A stretch of DNA of 64,000 nt from Agapetus fuscipes. Its lineage: Eukaryota; Arthropoda; Insecta; Trichoptera; Glossosomatidae. Location of the stretch: positions 10,849,960 to 10,913,959 of the forward strand of contig OX637333.1 of the NCBI GenBank assembly GCA_951799405.1. Reading direction: 5' to 3'. Below the pieces are notes generated by a model. The model was not told the DNA's origin. It saw nothing but the letters and a program-made list of their open reading frames with translations, and made no database searches. A program made the translations under genes and the position numbers. Positions 51,521-62,468 of this stretch are shown piece by piece. Position 1 is the stretch's first letter. Every line of letters starts with the position of its first letter.

Positions 51521-52031
51521 TGTGTTTGGAATTTTATGTATGAAAAATATAAGATTGATTCAAACAGTCAGACAATTAATCTTCTTCTTCTTTATGGCGA
51601 ATTCCCGCACACAGCAGAAGCGCCAGTGTTAAGTGATAGTCAGATAACTCAATAATTAAAATGGATATTATGATAAGTTTATAAAATAGTAAGGAAATTT
51701 ATATTAGATGAATTAAATATGTAATGATAGGCAATTTATTATGGTAGGTAAGTTGAATAATGTATGTGGTGAGTTTAGTCAACATTAATTGTTTATGGTC
51801 TGACGTCCAGGTGTTTTTATTGGCTGATGTTTGTGGTTGGTCAAGATGAACAGGGTGTTGTTGCATTTTTAGTGAGGTCGGAATGGCATAATATAAAAGC
51901 CAGATCTCTCGTAATTTGTGTGTTCTTTTCTTCTCTTGCATTATATCCTGACTGTTTATAACAAAAGTTCTTCTCTCACATCATATTCTGACTAAATAAA
52001 AGTCATCATTATTCTTGTAAACTCTGTAACA
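51521..52031 (+). repeat. BEL/Pao 3' LTR (probable)
   Basis: It is preceded by a purine tract 'TTTGGGGGGCAG', starts TGTG/TGTT at 51521-51523, and ends near 'CTGTAACA'. It includes TATAAA at 51892-51897 and AATAAA at 51995-52000. Exact ends are uncertain because the 5' LTR is absent. Confidence 0.65.
51892..51897 (+). promoter_or_regulatory. TATA box in the LTR
   Basis: TATAAA within 'CATAATATAAAAGCC', about 100 bp before an AATAAA, the normal LTR promoter layout. Confidence 0.55.
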
Positions 52032-52124
52032 AAATCTACAATAAAATCGCACATTGTCAAGCAAGAAACAAGTTTTTATACTTATTCTACAGTCCATAAC
52101 CAGCGACCGAAAATTATCAAAATA

Positions 52125-52205
52125 ATTCCTGCCTGTCTGTGGGCATGCATTTCATATGAGCCTTAAATGCTTACATATCCTTGCAGCTTAGATTATAGAT
52201 TATAG
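52125..52205 (+). repeat. Tail of the L270 LINE, downstream of the BEL fragment
   Basis: 'CCTGTCTGTGGGCATGCATT' to 'TTGCAGCTTAGATTATAG'; it completes the unit broken at 49670. Confidence 0.8.
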
Positions 52206-52214
52206 ATTATAGAT

Positions 52215-52440
52215 AGATAGGTTGGTATGAGGCTGACCACCCATACCTTAAAAAATGGTTCACCATACAAATTTCATCTCTGTTTGAGGAAATGTCGGCA
52301 AGAGTTGCATTTGAGATTGGGTTTTTATGTTGTAAGTCAACATGCATTATGTGTAAGCGTGAACTTACAAATGTCTGCTTGTAGGAATGCATGTAATATG
52401 AATCTTAAATGTAATATATCTTTGCAACTTAGATTACAGA
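52215..52440 (+). repeat. L270 unit, last one in Helitron copy 1
   Basis: Complete unit ('GGTTGGTATGAGGCTGACCA' to 'TTTGCAACTTAGATTACAG') with a short deletion after 'GAGTTGCA'. It is followed by the Helitron terminal sequence shared with 63190-63519. Confidence 0.88.
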
Positions 52441-53269
52441 TTTAAATCCATTTTTATTTCGTTTGTTTTTTTTAAATTTTGAATCAAATAAAAGAAAATA
52501 TAAAAAAACTTTCTAATTTTGCCGCTAGATGTCAATATAGTTTCATACGTATTTCGATATAAAAACAAAAGGGTCTATAAGGGTTTATAAGTGTATATGG
52601 AATTCAAACACGTACGCGAATAGTACATTTTTGCAGCATATATACAAAATTTGATTTTCCATACATCGCGAATGTATTTCATCTGCTGTGATGGCATTAA
52701 TTGTGAAAATCGAAATTTAAAGCGAATGACGACGGCCTGGAGTAATATTATAAAGGATTAGTTTACATGCATGTGTAGTTTTTTTTAGAATAATTAAGTG
52801 TTTGAGTTGGTAAAATTAGATATTTCTTTTAATAACAAATTTACACTTAACGGGGAGTCAAAACGGGAGAGAGGAATTTCTAAATCGGGGGGAAATTGGG
52901 AGATCTGTTGATAAAATGTCTGTAACTAAAAAAATAAGCACTTTTTATCATGTTTTACTTTGACCATGCTCGGACAGATGTCCAAGCATTGTGTCCAGGC
53001 TAAAATAATAATATTTTTATCCCACACTATGAAGACCTACGACTCCATGCATATTTTTTTCATTCTGTCTGCCATCCTAGAATATAATACATTGGCTTAG
53101 TGTCACACGTAGTAAGTTACAAATAGACATAATATATTTTAAAGGAATTATTTTTCTACATCAACTAGAAAATTAAATTATTATAGAACCGTATGCAAGA
53201 AACATTTTTTTTATCACTTGAACATGATATATCAGACAGTGCTCCTGTGAAAATAAATGGTTTCAACAG

Positions 53270-53300
53270 GCAAATACTCAGGGCCTGTTGCACCAACCTC
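53270..53300 (+). repeat. MITE end, truncated
   Basis: 'CAGGGCCTGTTGCACCAACC' resembles a terminal repeat. No partner end was found; it is cut by the antisense LINE that follows. Confidence 0.3.
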
Positions 53301-53302
53301 GA

Positions 53303-55069
53303 ATTATTATTATTTTTTTTTTTTAAGAAAGCCTATGCGGGAGACTCCCTAGATTCGAGAGACTCTAAGAGTCTATGACACTTGTTATAGTGCCGCAGAG
53401 GTGTTGGTGATGTGGCAGTTGTCCATGTCCGGTTGCAGGGTCCTTAGCTGCGCAGTGCTGTGGTGTGTGTGGCATTGCTTTGTTTTGAGAAACTGAGAGG
53501 AAATGGCGATTGATATTGGATTTGAAAAGGGCAAGGTTAAATTGGGATGGAAACACAGATACCGGTAACTCATTCCATAAGCGGACAGTTTGGCAGAGGA
53601 ATGAGTCGTGAAAACACCAAGTTCTCATAGTTTTGATATCGACTGCAAATGGTTGAATGTGAGCCGTTCTACGAGTTGCCTTTGTTGTGACGAGAGGAGG
53701 GGGTATAAGTGAGGATATTTCATCAGAGCAGACGCCATTGTAGTACCTATAAAAGAGACTGATCATTCCAACTTTCCTTCTGTGCTCAAGAGGATGTAGG
53801 TTGGCTGTGAGAATGGGATCATCAATCAGCTTCACCGCTCTTCTTTGCACAGAATCAAGTTGGTCACACAGCCTCTTTGGTAGACCGGACCAGAGATGGC
53901 TGTTATACTCTATAATTGGACGGATTTGAGATTTATATAGAGCTAGCAGTTGGGCTGAAGTAAAAAATCTACGTGCTCTGTATAGTACGCCTAGTCGCCG
54001 GAAGGCTGTAGTGGTTCGAGATGAGATGGCGTCTTGATATTTCAGCTCTGATGAAAGAGAAACACCGATGGTCGATTTCTTGATGAATCTTGTGGTAGGC
54101 GCTGGTTTTAATTTTGATGATGCTGGATGTGGAGATTATTTGAAACATGTATTTTAGTTTAAACAATTTAATTGGACTTTATTCCATAAAGATTACAAGG
54201 AATTTTGACAAAGGATTACTTGAATAAAATTAGATGAACAGTTTGAGACAAGTTACCAGCACGACGTTCAAGAGAGAAGAGAAAGTAGGAAGTTGTGCCC
54301 GCAGCTTTCTGTCAAAACAATACCAACCCAACAAAAAGTACCAAAGACAACAAAGATTGATATTCTTGGTAGGTATATTAATTTATTTATATTGGTCATT
54401 TTAAATTTAGACCAACCGAGAAGATCTAAGTGGTTTTGGTTGGGTAAGGAAACGTTGTCAAAAGTTGGGAAATTGGGGTTTGGAGCCCTTTTCAGGGATA
54501 TCTGACATGCCTGCGTTTTTTTAACATTAAATTCAACGAGATTGTCAGCTCCCGAGCGGCTGACAGTTTTGAGGTCGGTGTTGATCTTTGATGTTAAATG
54601 TTTGCGGGCATCTGAAAGGGTTGAGATGCTTTGGGGTTTGTCAAATAGGAAGCCATCGTGAATGGTACTATCATCAGCGTACGAGTGAATCGATGCACAG
54701 GACAGAAGGTCGTTGATGTGCAGAAGAAATAGTGTTGGAGAAAGGACAGATCCTTGGGGGACACCAGAGTTGATCGATAGCTGACCCGATGTACAGCCAT
54801 CTATAACCGTCTGAATAGATCTAGAATAGAATATAAACCGTCAGACTAGTGGGGGTGGAAGTCCAAAGGCCGTCAGTTTGTTTAGGCGACTGGAGTGCCA
54901 TACCCTGTCGAAGACTTTGGATATATCTAGTGCGATAGTTTGAGTTTCGCCCAGCTGATCGAGGCGTTGACCCCAGATGTGTGTCACATTAAGTAAGTCC
55001 CCACTAGAACGATTGCGGCGGAAGCCATATTGATGGTCGCTGAGCAATTTGTGGGTCTCCAAATACAAC
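53303..55069 (-). mobile_element. Jockey/CR1-like LINE, 5'-truncated, antisense
   Basis: The tail is a T run plus (TTA)n on the plus strand (53303-53325). Minus-strand RT pieces in several frames: 54841-55069 ('LLSDHQYGFRRNRSSGDLLN', 'ALDISKVFDRVWH'), 54600-54840 ('SGVPQGSVLSPTLF', 'SYADDSTIHDG'), then linkers and 53365-53850 ('AVKLIDDPILTANLHPLEHR', 'RLWNELPVSVFP', C-terminal end). Frameshifts make it inactive. Confidence 0.85.
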
Positions 55070-55089
55070 TTCAAATCAAACTTCTACCG

Positions 55090-57653
55090 AACAACTCACC
55101 ACATGCTAATAAACAAATGCAATCCTTACGTATCCCATATGCAAAACCAACCGAAATTCAAAAAATCATATCTGAACTAAATCCACAAAAATCTACTGGC
55201 ATAGATTGTATTAGAATAAAGGATATCAAGTTTGTGAAAGATAACATAAGCGCAACACTATGTAAAATATTAAACGTGTGTATTTCTAAGGGTATGTACC
55301 CTGACAGTCTAAAAATATCAATAATAAGGCCCATTTACAAAGGAAACTCACACAAGGAATACTATAACTACAGACCCATCTCTATTTTAACATGCATAAA
55401 TAAAATATTTGAAACATACCTGGTCCAAAAAATAACTAAATACCTTGACAAGAATGCAATCATAAACACCCAACAATACGGATTCCAAAAAAGGAAAAAC
55501 ACAACGCAGCTTTTGACTGATTTTGCAAATACCATAAACCAGGCATTAAATAACAAGAAACACGTGATAGTTATATTTGTGGACTATGCAAAAGCCTTCG
55601 ATACCCTGGACCATCTTCGCCTTGAAGAATGCTTGGATGATGCCGGGATCAGAGGAAAACACAAACAACTGCTAACAAACTATCTACAAAATCGACACAT
55701 AACAGTGAAAATAAAAGACACTTACAGCAAAAAAACAAGAATAAACACGGGAGTGGCACAGGGATCGGTCATTGGACCCTTAGAATACTTGCTTTACTGC
55801 AATTCCATGGCTAAAGTCACATCACAAACAATTTGCTATCAATTTGCAGATGATACAGCTATAGTATCAATCGGTGACACTCAAAAAGATGCACAGCAGA
55901 AACTGCAAGCAGACTTTAACAAAGTGATAAAATGGTCGCACGACAATAGTCTAACGATCAACATGGAAAAAACAAAAGTCATAAACATCACCTCCCCACA
56001 TGGAGTTCTATTAAATGGAGAGGATATTTATTTGATTTAGTCCTAAACACTGTGTTCCATACAGTCACTGAAATCTAATTTCGCCAGACTTTGTCCCTTG
56101 TTTTATCTCGCTCGCACAACATACGTTTTTTGTTGTTGTCCTTTTCTATCACGTTATGTGTCTCTACTCCGTCGTTAATTTATGTAAGCAGGTAATATTG
56201 CTTAGCAACGAATTGTTGATGTTATTTTCGTTGACAACATAATTTAGTGTTGTCAAAGGTTTTGACAATATCTGATACTTTTTAATGCTTCTGTTCCATA
56301 AACGTAAATATTTTACTTAATGTTACATAATTACTTGTGAAAATTATTTCAATTACATTTTTTTAATTTTAAGTTTTTTCAATGATGTTAGGAGTAATAC
56401 CTATAGAAAACAAAGTAAAAAAAATATTCTTTTGAATCCAATTTCCTTGAAATATAAAAGGATAAATGAAACAAAAAGTGTAGGGTAGAAATTTAAATTT
56501 TGAATTTTGAAATACAGACCACTTCAAATACATACATTTCACAAAAAAAAATGTTCTCACGTGACGGTATCAGATACTATATTTTATCATCATCACATCT
56601 CTATCACTAAAAATGGCCGACGGTTTGACAGCGGGGCTATTGTTTTGTGGCTAAAGGCATCGGCAGATAAAATATCAATTGAATTTACTTAAATATTTAT
56701 ATTCACTGGTAATTACGAGTGAAAAGTTACTCCAGATTTTTTATTACAATTTCTCGTATTGTTTGTGCATTTGGAAAATATGTGGCTTGGCATTTTGATG
56801 ATTTTTCTTTCCAGTTAGGAAACACACCTGTTAATAGTTGGAAGGTGACCGATAGACTGAATTTGGATTTTTGTATGATGAGTGGGGTAGCGCATTTCTA
56901 ATTCACAAAGGATTGCTTTCTCAGCCCATCCAGTCCTTACAAATCCATGCCTCCCCATATAATAAAAATAGGGAAGAAATAACAATATATGCCCACACAT
57001 ACGAATGCTTTCACAAAGCTCTACGAGACTGTGTTTGTGCAAAAATAAATGTTGTGAATAAGTACAAGCACTTAGGTATCATCATAGATTCCTACTTCAA
57101 CTGGGAGGAGCAAGTCAAGACAGTCTGTAACAAGCTAAGGATATGCCTTCTGAACATGTACCATCTAAAACCATACCTGCCATACACAGTGCTAAGACTG
57201 GTTTGCATGGGGTTGGTTGAGCCGATTATTACCTATGGACTAAGAATATGGGGCCTTACTTTTAAATCGTATATCGACAGGATCTTGAACATACAAATCA
57301 GAATATTAAAATGCATAGTTCCAAAAGAAATAAAAAAAGAAGCAAAAGATAATCACAATATATTATTTAGATATGTCAACGTCCTATCGGTGGAAAATCT
57401 ATGCAAATACAAAATAATGACGGATCATTTTCTTGACGATGGGCACAAAATAAAAATATCACACCCGATTGAGACAAGACTAGTTTCGGCACAGCGGCTG
57501 AGGGAGCCTCGGCAGGTAAACTACTACGGGAAAAGAACATTGGCATGTGTTATTCCTAAATTATTTAATCGGCTTCCAAAAAGTATTAATGAAGAAAAAA
57601 ATATAAATAGTTTTTTAGTGAAAGTCCATTTTTATAAATATTTAAAAATATAA
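55090..57653 (+). pseudogene. LINE reverse transcriptase, split
   Basis: First part: 'KSTGIDCIRIKDIKFVKDNI', 'YYNYRPISILTCINKIFETY', 'VIFVDYAKAFDTLDHLRLEE', 'GVAQGSVIGPLEYLLYC', 'CYQFADDTAIV' (FADD). Second part resumes with 'REEITIYAHTYECFHKALRD', 'VNKYKHLGIIIDSYFNWEEQ', 'ITYGLRIWGLTFKSYIDRIL', 'LFNRLPKSINEEKNINSFLV'. Apart from the 950-bp insertion the frame is good. Confidence 0.85.
56001..56952. other. Unclassified ~950-bp insertion within a LINE ORF
   Basis: The left junction follows 'CCTCCCCACAT' and the right junction precedes 'CCTCCCCATAT', a near-direct repeat of ~11 bp that fits a target duplication. The interior is AT-rich with no transposase. It contains 'TTTCTTTCCAG|TTAGGAAACACACC', like a splice acceptor before a short open frame ('LGNTPVNSWKVTDRLNLDFC'). 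No terminal inverted repeats were seen. Confidence 0.5.
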
Positions 57654-57860
57654 ATGGTAAAAAAAAAAAATTGTCTATGAATTTTGCTTTTGTTTTGGAA
57701 AAAAAAATTGTTTTGAAAATTATTTTATAAAAATATATTTGTAACCATTCTGCTCTTGAAGATGCCTCATTAGGCGAAAATATTCGAGCATAAACAAATA
57801 AAATAAAGTGAATTAAAACAATGTTTTACCATTTATATTTTTAAATATTTATAAATATAA
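57630..57860. repeat. Inverted repeat around a 160-bp segment in the LINE 3'UTR
   Basis: The 32-bp arms 57630-57662 and 57822-57855 are reverse complements ('TAAATATTTAAAAATATAAA' is included). The enclosed part has 'GAAGATGCCTCATTAGGCGA', a motif of the kind often found near the 3' ends of Penelope-like elements. Confidence 0.7.
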
Positions 57861-58041
57861 ATAGATTTAAAAAAAACATTAAGACCCACTTAAAGGTTAA
57901 TGTATAAGGGTTTAAGAAACCAATATGTAATGTAACCTGCAGACAAGCCTCGGCTTTGCGGGAACAATTAAATACATGTATGTATTGTTAAAAATATTAA
58001 GATAATAAAGGAAAATATTTATAAAAAAAAAAAAAAAAAAA

Positions 58042-58996
58042 TACCAATACTAGCCCTAACACACTATCGAATGGCTAACTTAAATTTCACTTCATCTAAG
58101 ATATTGTATTGTACTACTTACTTAAAGCTTTGATTGCTTTTGTAAATTGTACATTTTGATTTGAAATTAAAAAATGTATCTCATAATTAACACATTGTTT
58201 GCGGGAAACTAGTTAACTCGTTATACACGTCTTTATAGTAACGTGCGGGAGACGTGTAAATTCGTTTCGTCGCGCCTAGCGGTAGGGCGCGGGAAACTTG
58301 TAAAAACGTGGCATCAAACGGGTGGGGGGCCATGCGATACCTACCCTCAGCGGTCCCCGATCTGTCTACCTGCCGATACAATGAGTTTGAGACGGGACAA
58401 AAAATAATAACTGTAAAAATAAACAGACAGAATATTAAAATTTTAAACAAAGGATTTTCTTTTTGCACTTTCGTTCGTCTCTCCAGTAAATTCTATATCC
58501 TGCTTTCATTACGACGTTTTATACACTATTAGGTTAAAGTTATTTTTATAATATGTGTTAAAAATTTCAAAATAATATTGATATTCTGTATGAATAAAAT
58601 GATTTCGATTGTGAAATAGTGTTTTTTCTATGATTCCGAAGAAAGTAGAATGTTTTTGTACACAAAAAAACAAAAATATAGATATTGTGTTAAATAAATA
58701 AACGGAGACGTATTTTAAAAGTAAAAAACTAAAAGTTTCATTGAAAAATATCAAATAGATCGTAAGATATAAATGTTTTACGAAAAGTCTAATGTTGGTG
58801 CGAAAATTTCAAAAAACACCCGCTCTACGCCATCTGGCGAAAAAATTCCCGCATACATAGTGTTAGTGTCAATATTATTTTTAAATATTTGATTTGTTTT
58901 GAAAATAAAACAAAAAGTATTTTTATTCATTTTTGTATTGTAATATTGTTATTTAAAGTTTGAAGCCACAGGAATGCCGGCTGGAGTGAGCAGTTC
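58042..58996. other. No gene seen
   Basis: AT-rich sequence with a small GC-rich patch at 58230-58400 ('GGTAGGGCGCGGGAAACTTG'). Short unsupported ORFs only. Confidence 0.4.
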
Positions 58997-59275
58997 TAAT
59001 GGGGCATCCACACGCTTGCGGCGCGTAGTCTTAGAGCTAGGCGTATGAAACCTTACCTCGCAGAGACATTGTCAGGCTGGTAGTTTGCATCGAGTACATG
59101 ATTTTTTTCACAGATCTGCCTTTTCCTATCCTGAAGCGTTTTGGATCTGTGAAAAAATCATGTACTCGATGCAAACTACCTGCCTGACCATGTCTCTGCG
59201 AGGTAAGGTTTCATACGTCTAGCTCTAAAACTACTCACCGCAAGGCGCTTGCCGCAAGCGTGTGGATGCCCCATT
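58997..59275. mobile_element. Fold-back MITE, ~110-bp arms
   Basis: Ends 'TAATGGGGCATCCACACGCT' and 'GTGTGGATGCCCCATTA'. The arms continue inward through 'ACCTTACCTCGCAGAGACAT' and 'CATGATTTTTTTCACAGATC' to a ~40-bp loop. No coding capacity. Confidence 0.9.
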
Positions 59276-59603
59276 ATTATTATTATGCTGGTATTATTTT
59301 TGTACAAGTCAGACGATAGGGAATTTCACAAAAACGTCTGTACACAAAATGCTATATGGTATCACTTTTTTTTTCACATTATTACACAATATTAACATAT
59401 CATTAACTCTTCTTCTTCTTCTTTCCCTTTGCCTTATCCCATCATTTGGGGTCGGCCCTCCTTGTTCGAAGGCGCCAAACTTTTCTATCCTGGCTCATCT
59501 CCTCTGTCAGGTTTCCCTTTTGCATTTCTTTTTCAATATTGGCCCGCCATGTTGCCATTGGGCGGCCTCTGCCTCTTGGTCCTGTGGGAATGCTGAGGGC
59601 TTT

Positions 59604-60880
59604 TTAGACAATATGTTCATTATCTCTTCGCATCACATGGCCGAACCACCGGAATTGGGATTCTCTAATCCTGTCTGTTATTGGGGCAACCTTAAAGCTA
59701 CCCCTCACGTATTCATTCCTTATGTGGTCTAGCCTAGTGACGCCTTCAGCCCACCTCAGCATTCTCATCTCGGCAGCATGGACTTGCGTTTCATGGACGT
59801 TTTTGCAAGTCCAGCATTCTGCTCCATATAGCATGGCGGGCCTTACTGTCGTCTTGTAGACCTTGCCCTTAGTCTTCATAGGGATCCTTTGGTCACACAA
59901 GACACCTGACAGAGATCTCCACTTGAGCCAGGCAGTGTTTATCCTGTGTTTCACATCTGTGTCTACGTTGGCGTCTATAGTAAAGACCGACCCGAGGTAG
60001 TTGAAATTAGACACCTTGGGAACTGGAGTAATGGAGATAACACTTCCATGTGTCGGGTCTGTAGCGATGCCCTCATAGTCACACTCCATGTACTCCGTCT
60101 TGCTTCTGCTGATGCGTAGTCCATTGCGCTCCAAGGCATCCACCCATTTGTTCAATCTTGCCTGTAATTGTTCTGCCGAATCCGCAATCAGAGCTATGTC
60201 ATCCGCGTAGAGGATGCACCATGGTATAGACTGTTGAATGTTCCTGGTAAGGTAGTCCATAACCATATTAAACAGGAAAGGACTCAGGGCTGAGCCCTGA
60301 TGGACTCCTACCTCCACTGCGAATGGTTCGCTAATACCTGCGGGGCTTTTTATTCTTGTGGTAATTTGGCAGTACATATCCTGAAGCAGTTGAATATAAA
60401 TAGTATTCTGGGATGCCCTGGGATCTCGCTGCCTGCCACACCAGCCTGCGTGGGACACGATCAAAGGCCTTCTCCAAATCGATAAAAAGTAGATAAAGGT
60501 TTTTACGATTTGCTCTATACTTCTACATTACTATCCTTATGGCTTGAATAGCGTCTGTAGTAGATTTGCCGCCCGTGAATCCAAATTGGTTTTCAGTTAA
60601 GGAGGAGAGTCTTTGGAGGCGCTCATTTATAATCCTTTCCCATACCTTCAGGGTGTATGAGGTCAGTTTTATTCCGCTATAGTTCCCGCAGTCGCTTGCA
60701 TTCCCTTTGTTTTTGTAGAAGGGAGTGAGGTAGCTATGACGCCATGACTCTGGAATCCGGCCAGAGTTGACAAAATTGTTAAACAGCAAAGTAAGCCAAG
60801 TGATTCCAATGTCACCAGTTCTTTTCCAGATCTCAACTGGGACTGCATCCGGGCCCACCGCTTTGTTGTTTTTCATCTTT
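59604..60880 (-). pseudogene. RTE copy B reverse transcriptase
   Basis: 60523-60876 encodes 'VPVEIWKRTGDIGITWLTLL', 'NQFGFTGGKSTTDAIQAIRI' and a stop near 60523. 59604-60464 encodes 'GVHQGSALSPFLFNMVMDYL', 'ILYADDIALIADSAEQLQAR' (YADD), 'LYGAECWTCKNVHETQVH' and 'FRWFGHVMRRDNEHIV'. The frame shift between 'SQGIPE' and the 'IQLLQDM' block is the same as in copy A. Confidence 0.9.
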
Positions 60881-61611
60881 CTAATCTAATCTAATCTAAT
60901 CTAAGTTGCAAAGATATGTTACATTGGAGATTCACAATTACATGCATTCTCACAACCAGACAAGTACAAGTTCGCGCTTGCACATGCCTCATGTGAACCT
61001 ACAACATAAAAACCAAATCTCAAATGGACATACACCCTGCAACTCTTGCCGTCCTTCCCTGAGACAGGGGTGACATTGGCAAAGTGAACCATTTTTACAG
61101 CATGGGTGGTCAGCCGCATATCAACCTATAAGTCAAGGAACATACACGAAAAATTACATTTTGTACATCACTAAATAATAATATCTATGGACAGCAAACA
61201 GAAAACAAATTCCATTTTAATAAACCCTAGCCGTCAACATTACAGATCAACCGCCATTTCTTTCTGTCCTTACATACTTCTTTCATTTCCTCCAGAGTCA
61301 TAACCTTCTTCATACAGGCTCTTCTTTTATTATTTTTTATTTTACTATTTATCTTTGTATTCCTTGACTTATAGGTTGGTATGAGGCTGACCACCCATAC
61401 TGTAAAAAATGGTTCACTTTGCCAATGTCACCCCTGTTTCAGGGAAGGTCGGCAAAAGTTGTGGGGCTTATGTTCATTTGAGGTTTGGATTTTATTTGTA
61501 AGTACACATTCAGCATTTGTAAGCGCGAACTACACTTGTTGGTTTGTGGGCATACATCTGAGAGCTTTAAATGAATATATCCTTGCAACTTAGATTATAG
61601 ATTATAGATAG
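60881..61611. mobile_element. Composite L270 insertion, two units with tails outward
   Basis: Flanked by ATCTTT on both sides (60875-60880, 61612-61617); the empty site is present in copy A at 22538. The left half (60881-61330) is antisense: tail (CTAAT)n, full unit, then coding end 'CCATTTCTTTCTGTCCTTAC'. The right half (about 61345-61611) is a sense unit ending 'TTAGATTATAGATTATAG'. Confidence 0.88.
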
Positions 61612-62468
61612 ATCTTTGCTATAGCCAATTTCACCTCCTCTCTTGTCACCTCTGGGATGGGACCCATTGTTGGTAATTCGTCTGGCTTTGGGTTGCTAGG
61701 AAATTCTTCATTCAGAAGTTTTTTGTAGTATTCATTCCATCTAGCATTTATGTCACCATTTGAAGTGAGAAGTCTTCCAGTTGAGTCTTTAATATACTTA
61801 TTTATAGCAATGTCTCTCGTAGCCTGGTGCCGCTTTCTAGCAATTTTATGAATTTTGTAGTCGCATTTAGCATTCTCAAGGTCTTTGTAGAAAATTCTAT
61901 TATGTTCTGCCCTAGCTTGAGCTACCTTTCGTTTTGCTAGTATCTTTTGAGCTTTATAATTCGTGAGGTCAGCTTCTAGTTTGGTTGACTGCCACTTTTT
62001 AAACAGTTTTTTTTTAGACCTATTTCCTCCTTCACATCATCGTTCCACCACTCTGTGTCTTTCTTAGTGCTGACACCTCCCTTAGCTACACCTAGGTTGC
62101 TAATGGCTTCCTGAATGCAAATTTTTTCAAAGTCTGACCACATATCATTAGCATTTATCATTCTATTTAAGTCAGATTGGAGGTACTTTGTCAATGCTTG
62201 TGTCAAATGGGCTCCTTTTGGGCCCTTTAGCTCTTTCCATTTAACTCGGGCATTCTGTCAACACTTATTTTCAACTTTTTAGGCAGTTGAAACACTGCTA
62301 AGACAAGTCGATGTTGTGAAGTCAGAGCTTCTCCAGGGATCACCTTGCAATCCTTAAAATGCTTTAGTAAAGCTCTGTTTGCCAAAATAAAATCAATTTT
62401 TGAGGAGTTGTTTGATGACTTGTATGTTATAAGGTGTTCCACTTTATTTTTAAAGAATGTATTTACAA
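61612..62468 (-). pseudogene. RTE copy B linker and endonuclease C-terminal part
   Basis: Minus frames: 61976-62206 ('MWSDFEKICIQEAISNLGVA') and 62227-62442 ('IDFILANRALLKHFKDCKVI'), separated by a small frameshift. It contains the empty site (near 62143) for the L270 insertion of copy A. Confidence 0.85.

Larger units (their letters stand above)
49669..52132. mobile_element. BEL/Pao LTR retrotransposon fragment (integrase, 3' region, LTR)
   Basis: It lies between the two halves of an L270 unit. The 12-mer GCAGGAATTATT at 49669 and its exact reverse complement at 52121 mark the junctions. It contains the integrase ORF, an AT-rich 3' region and one LTR-like sequence (about 51521-52031). No 5' LTR, gag, protease or RT is present. 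Confidence 0.85.
46690..52757 (-). mobile_element. Helitron copy 1 (6.07 kb), non-autonomous, with nested cargo
   Basis: On the minus strand it starts TC ('TCCTTTATAATATTACTCC') after A and ends in hairpin 'GGGGCAACGCCCC' plus 'TAG' before T, the A|TC...CTAG|T arrangement of Helitrons. The ~145 terminal bases on the left and ~330 on the right match copy 2 (62469-63519). The interior holds five tandem L270 units, an L270 LINE ORF, a BEL/Pao fragment and another L270 unit. No Rep/helicase frame was seen. It inserts about 80 bp after the polyA signal of gene 2. Confidence 0.88.
55070..58041 (+). mobile_element. Jockey/I-like LINE, sense, interrupted
   Basis: It starts directly at the end of the antisense LINE. 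The RT lies at 55090-56000, an unexplained 950-bp segment at about 56001-56952 follows, then the RT C-terminus (about 56953-57653), a 3'UTR with 'GACAAGCCTCGGCTTTGCGG', AATAAA-like 'GATAATAAAGG' and a poly-A run (58023-58041). The clade is not resolved by eye. Confidence 0.82.
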
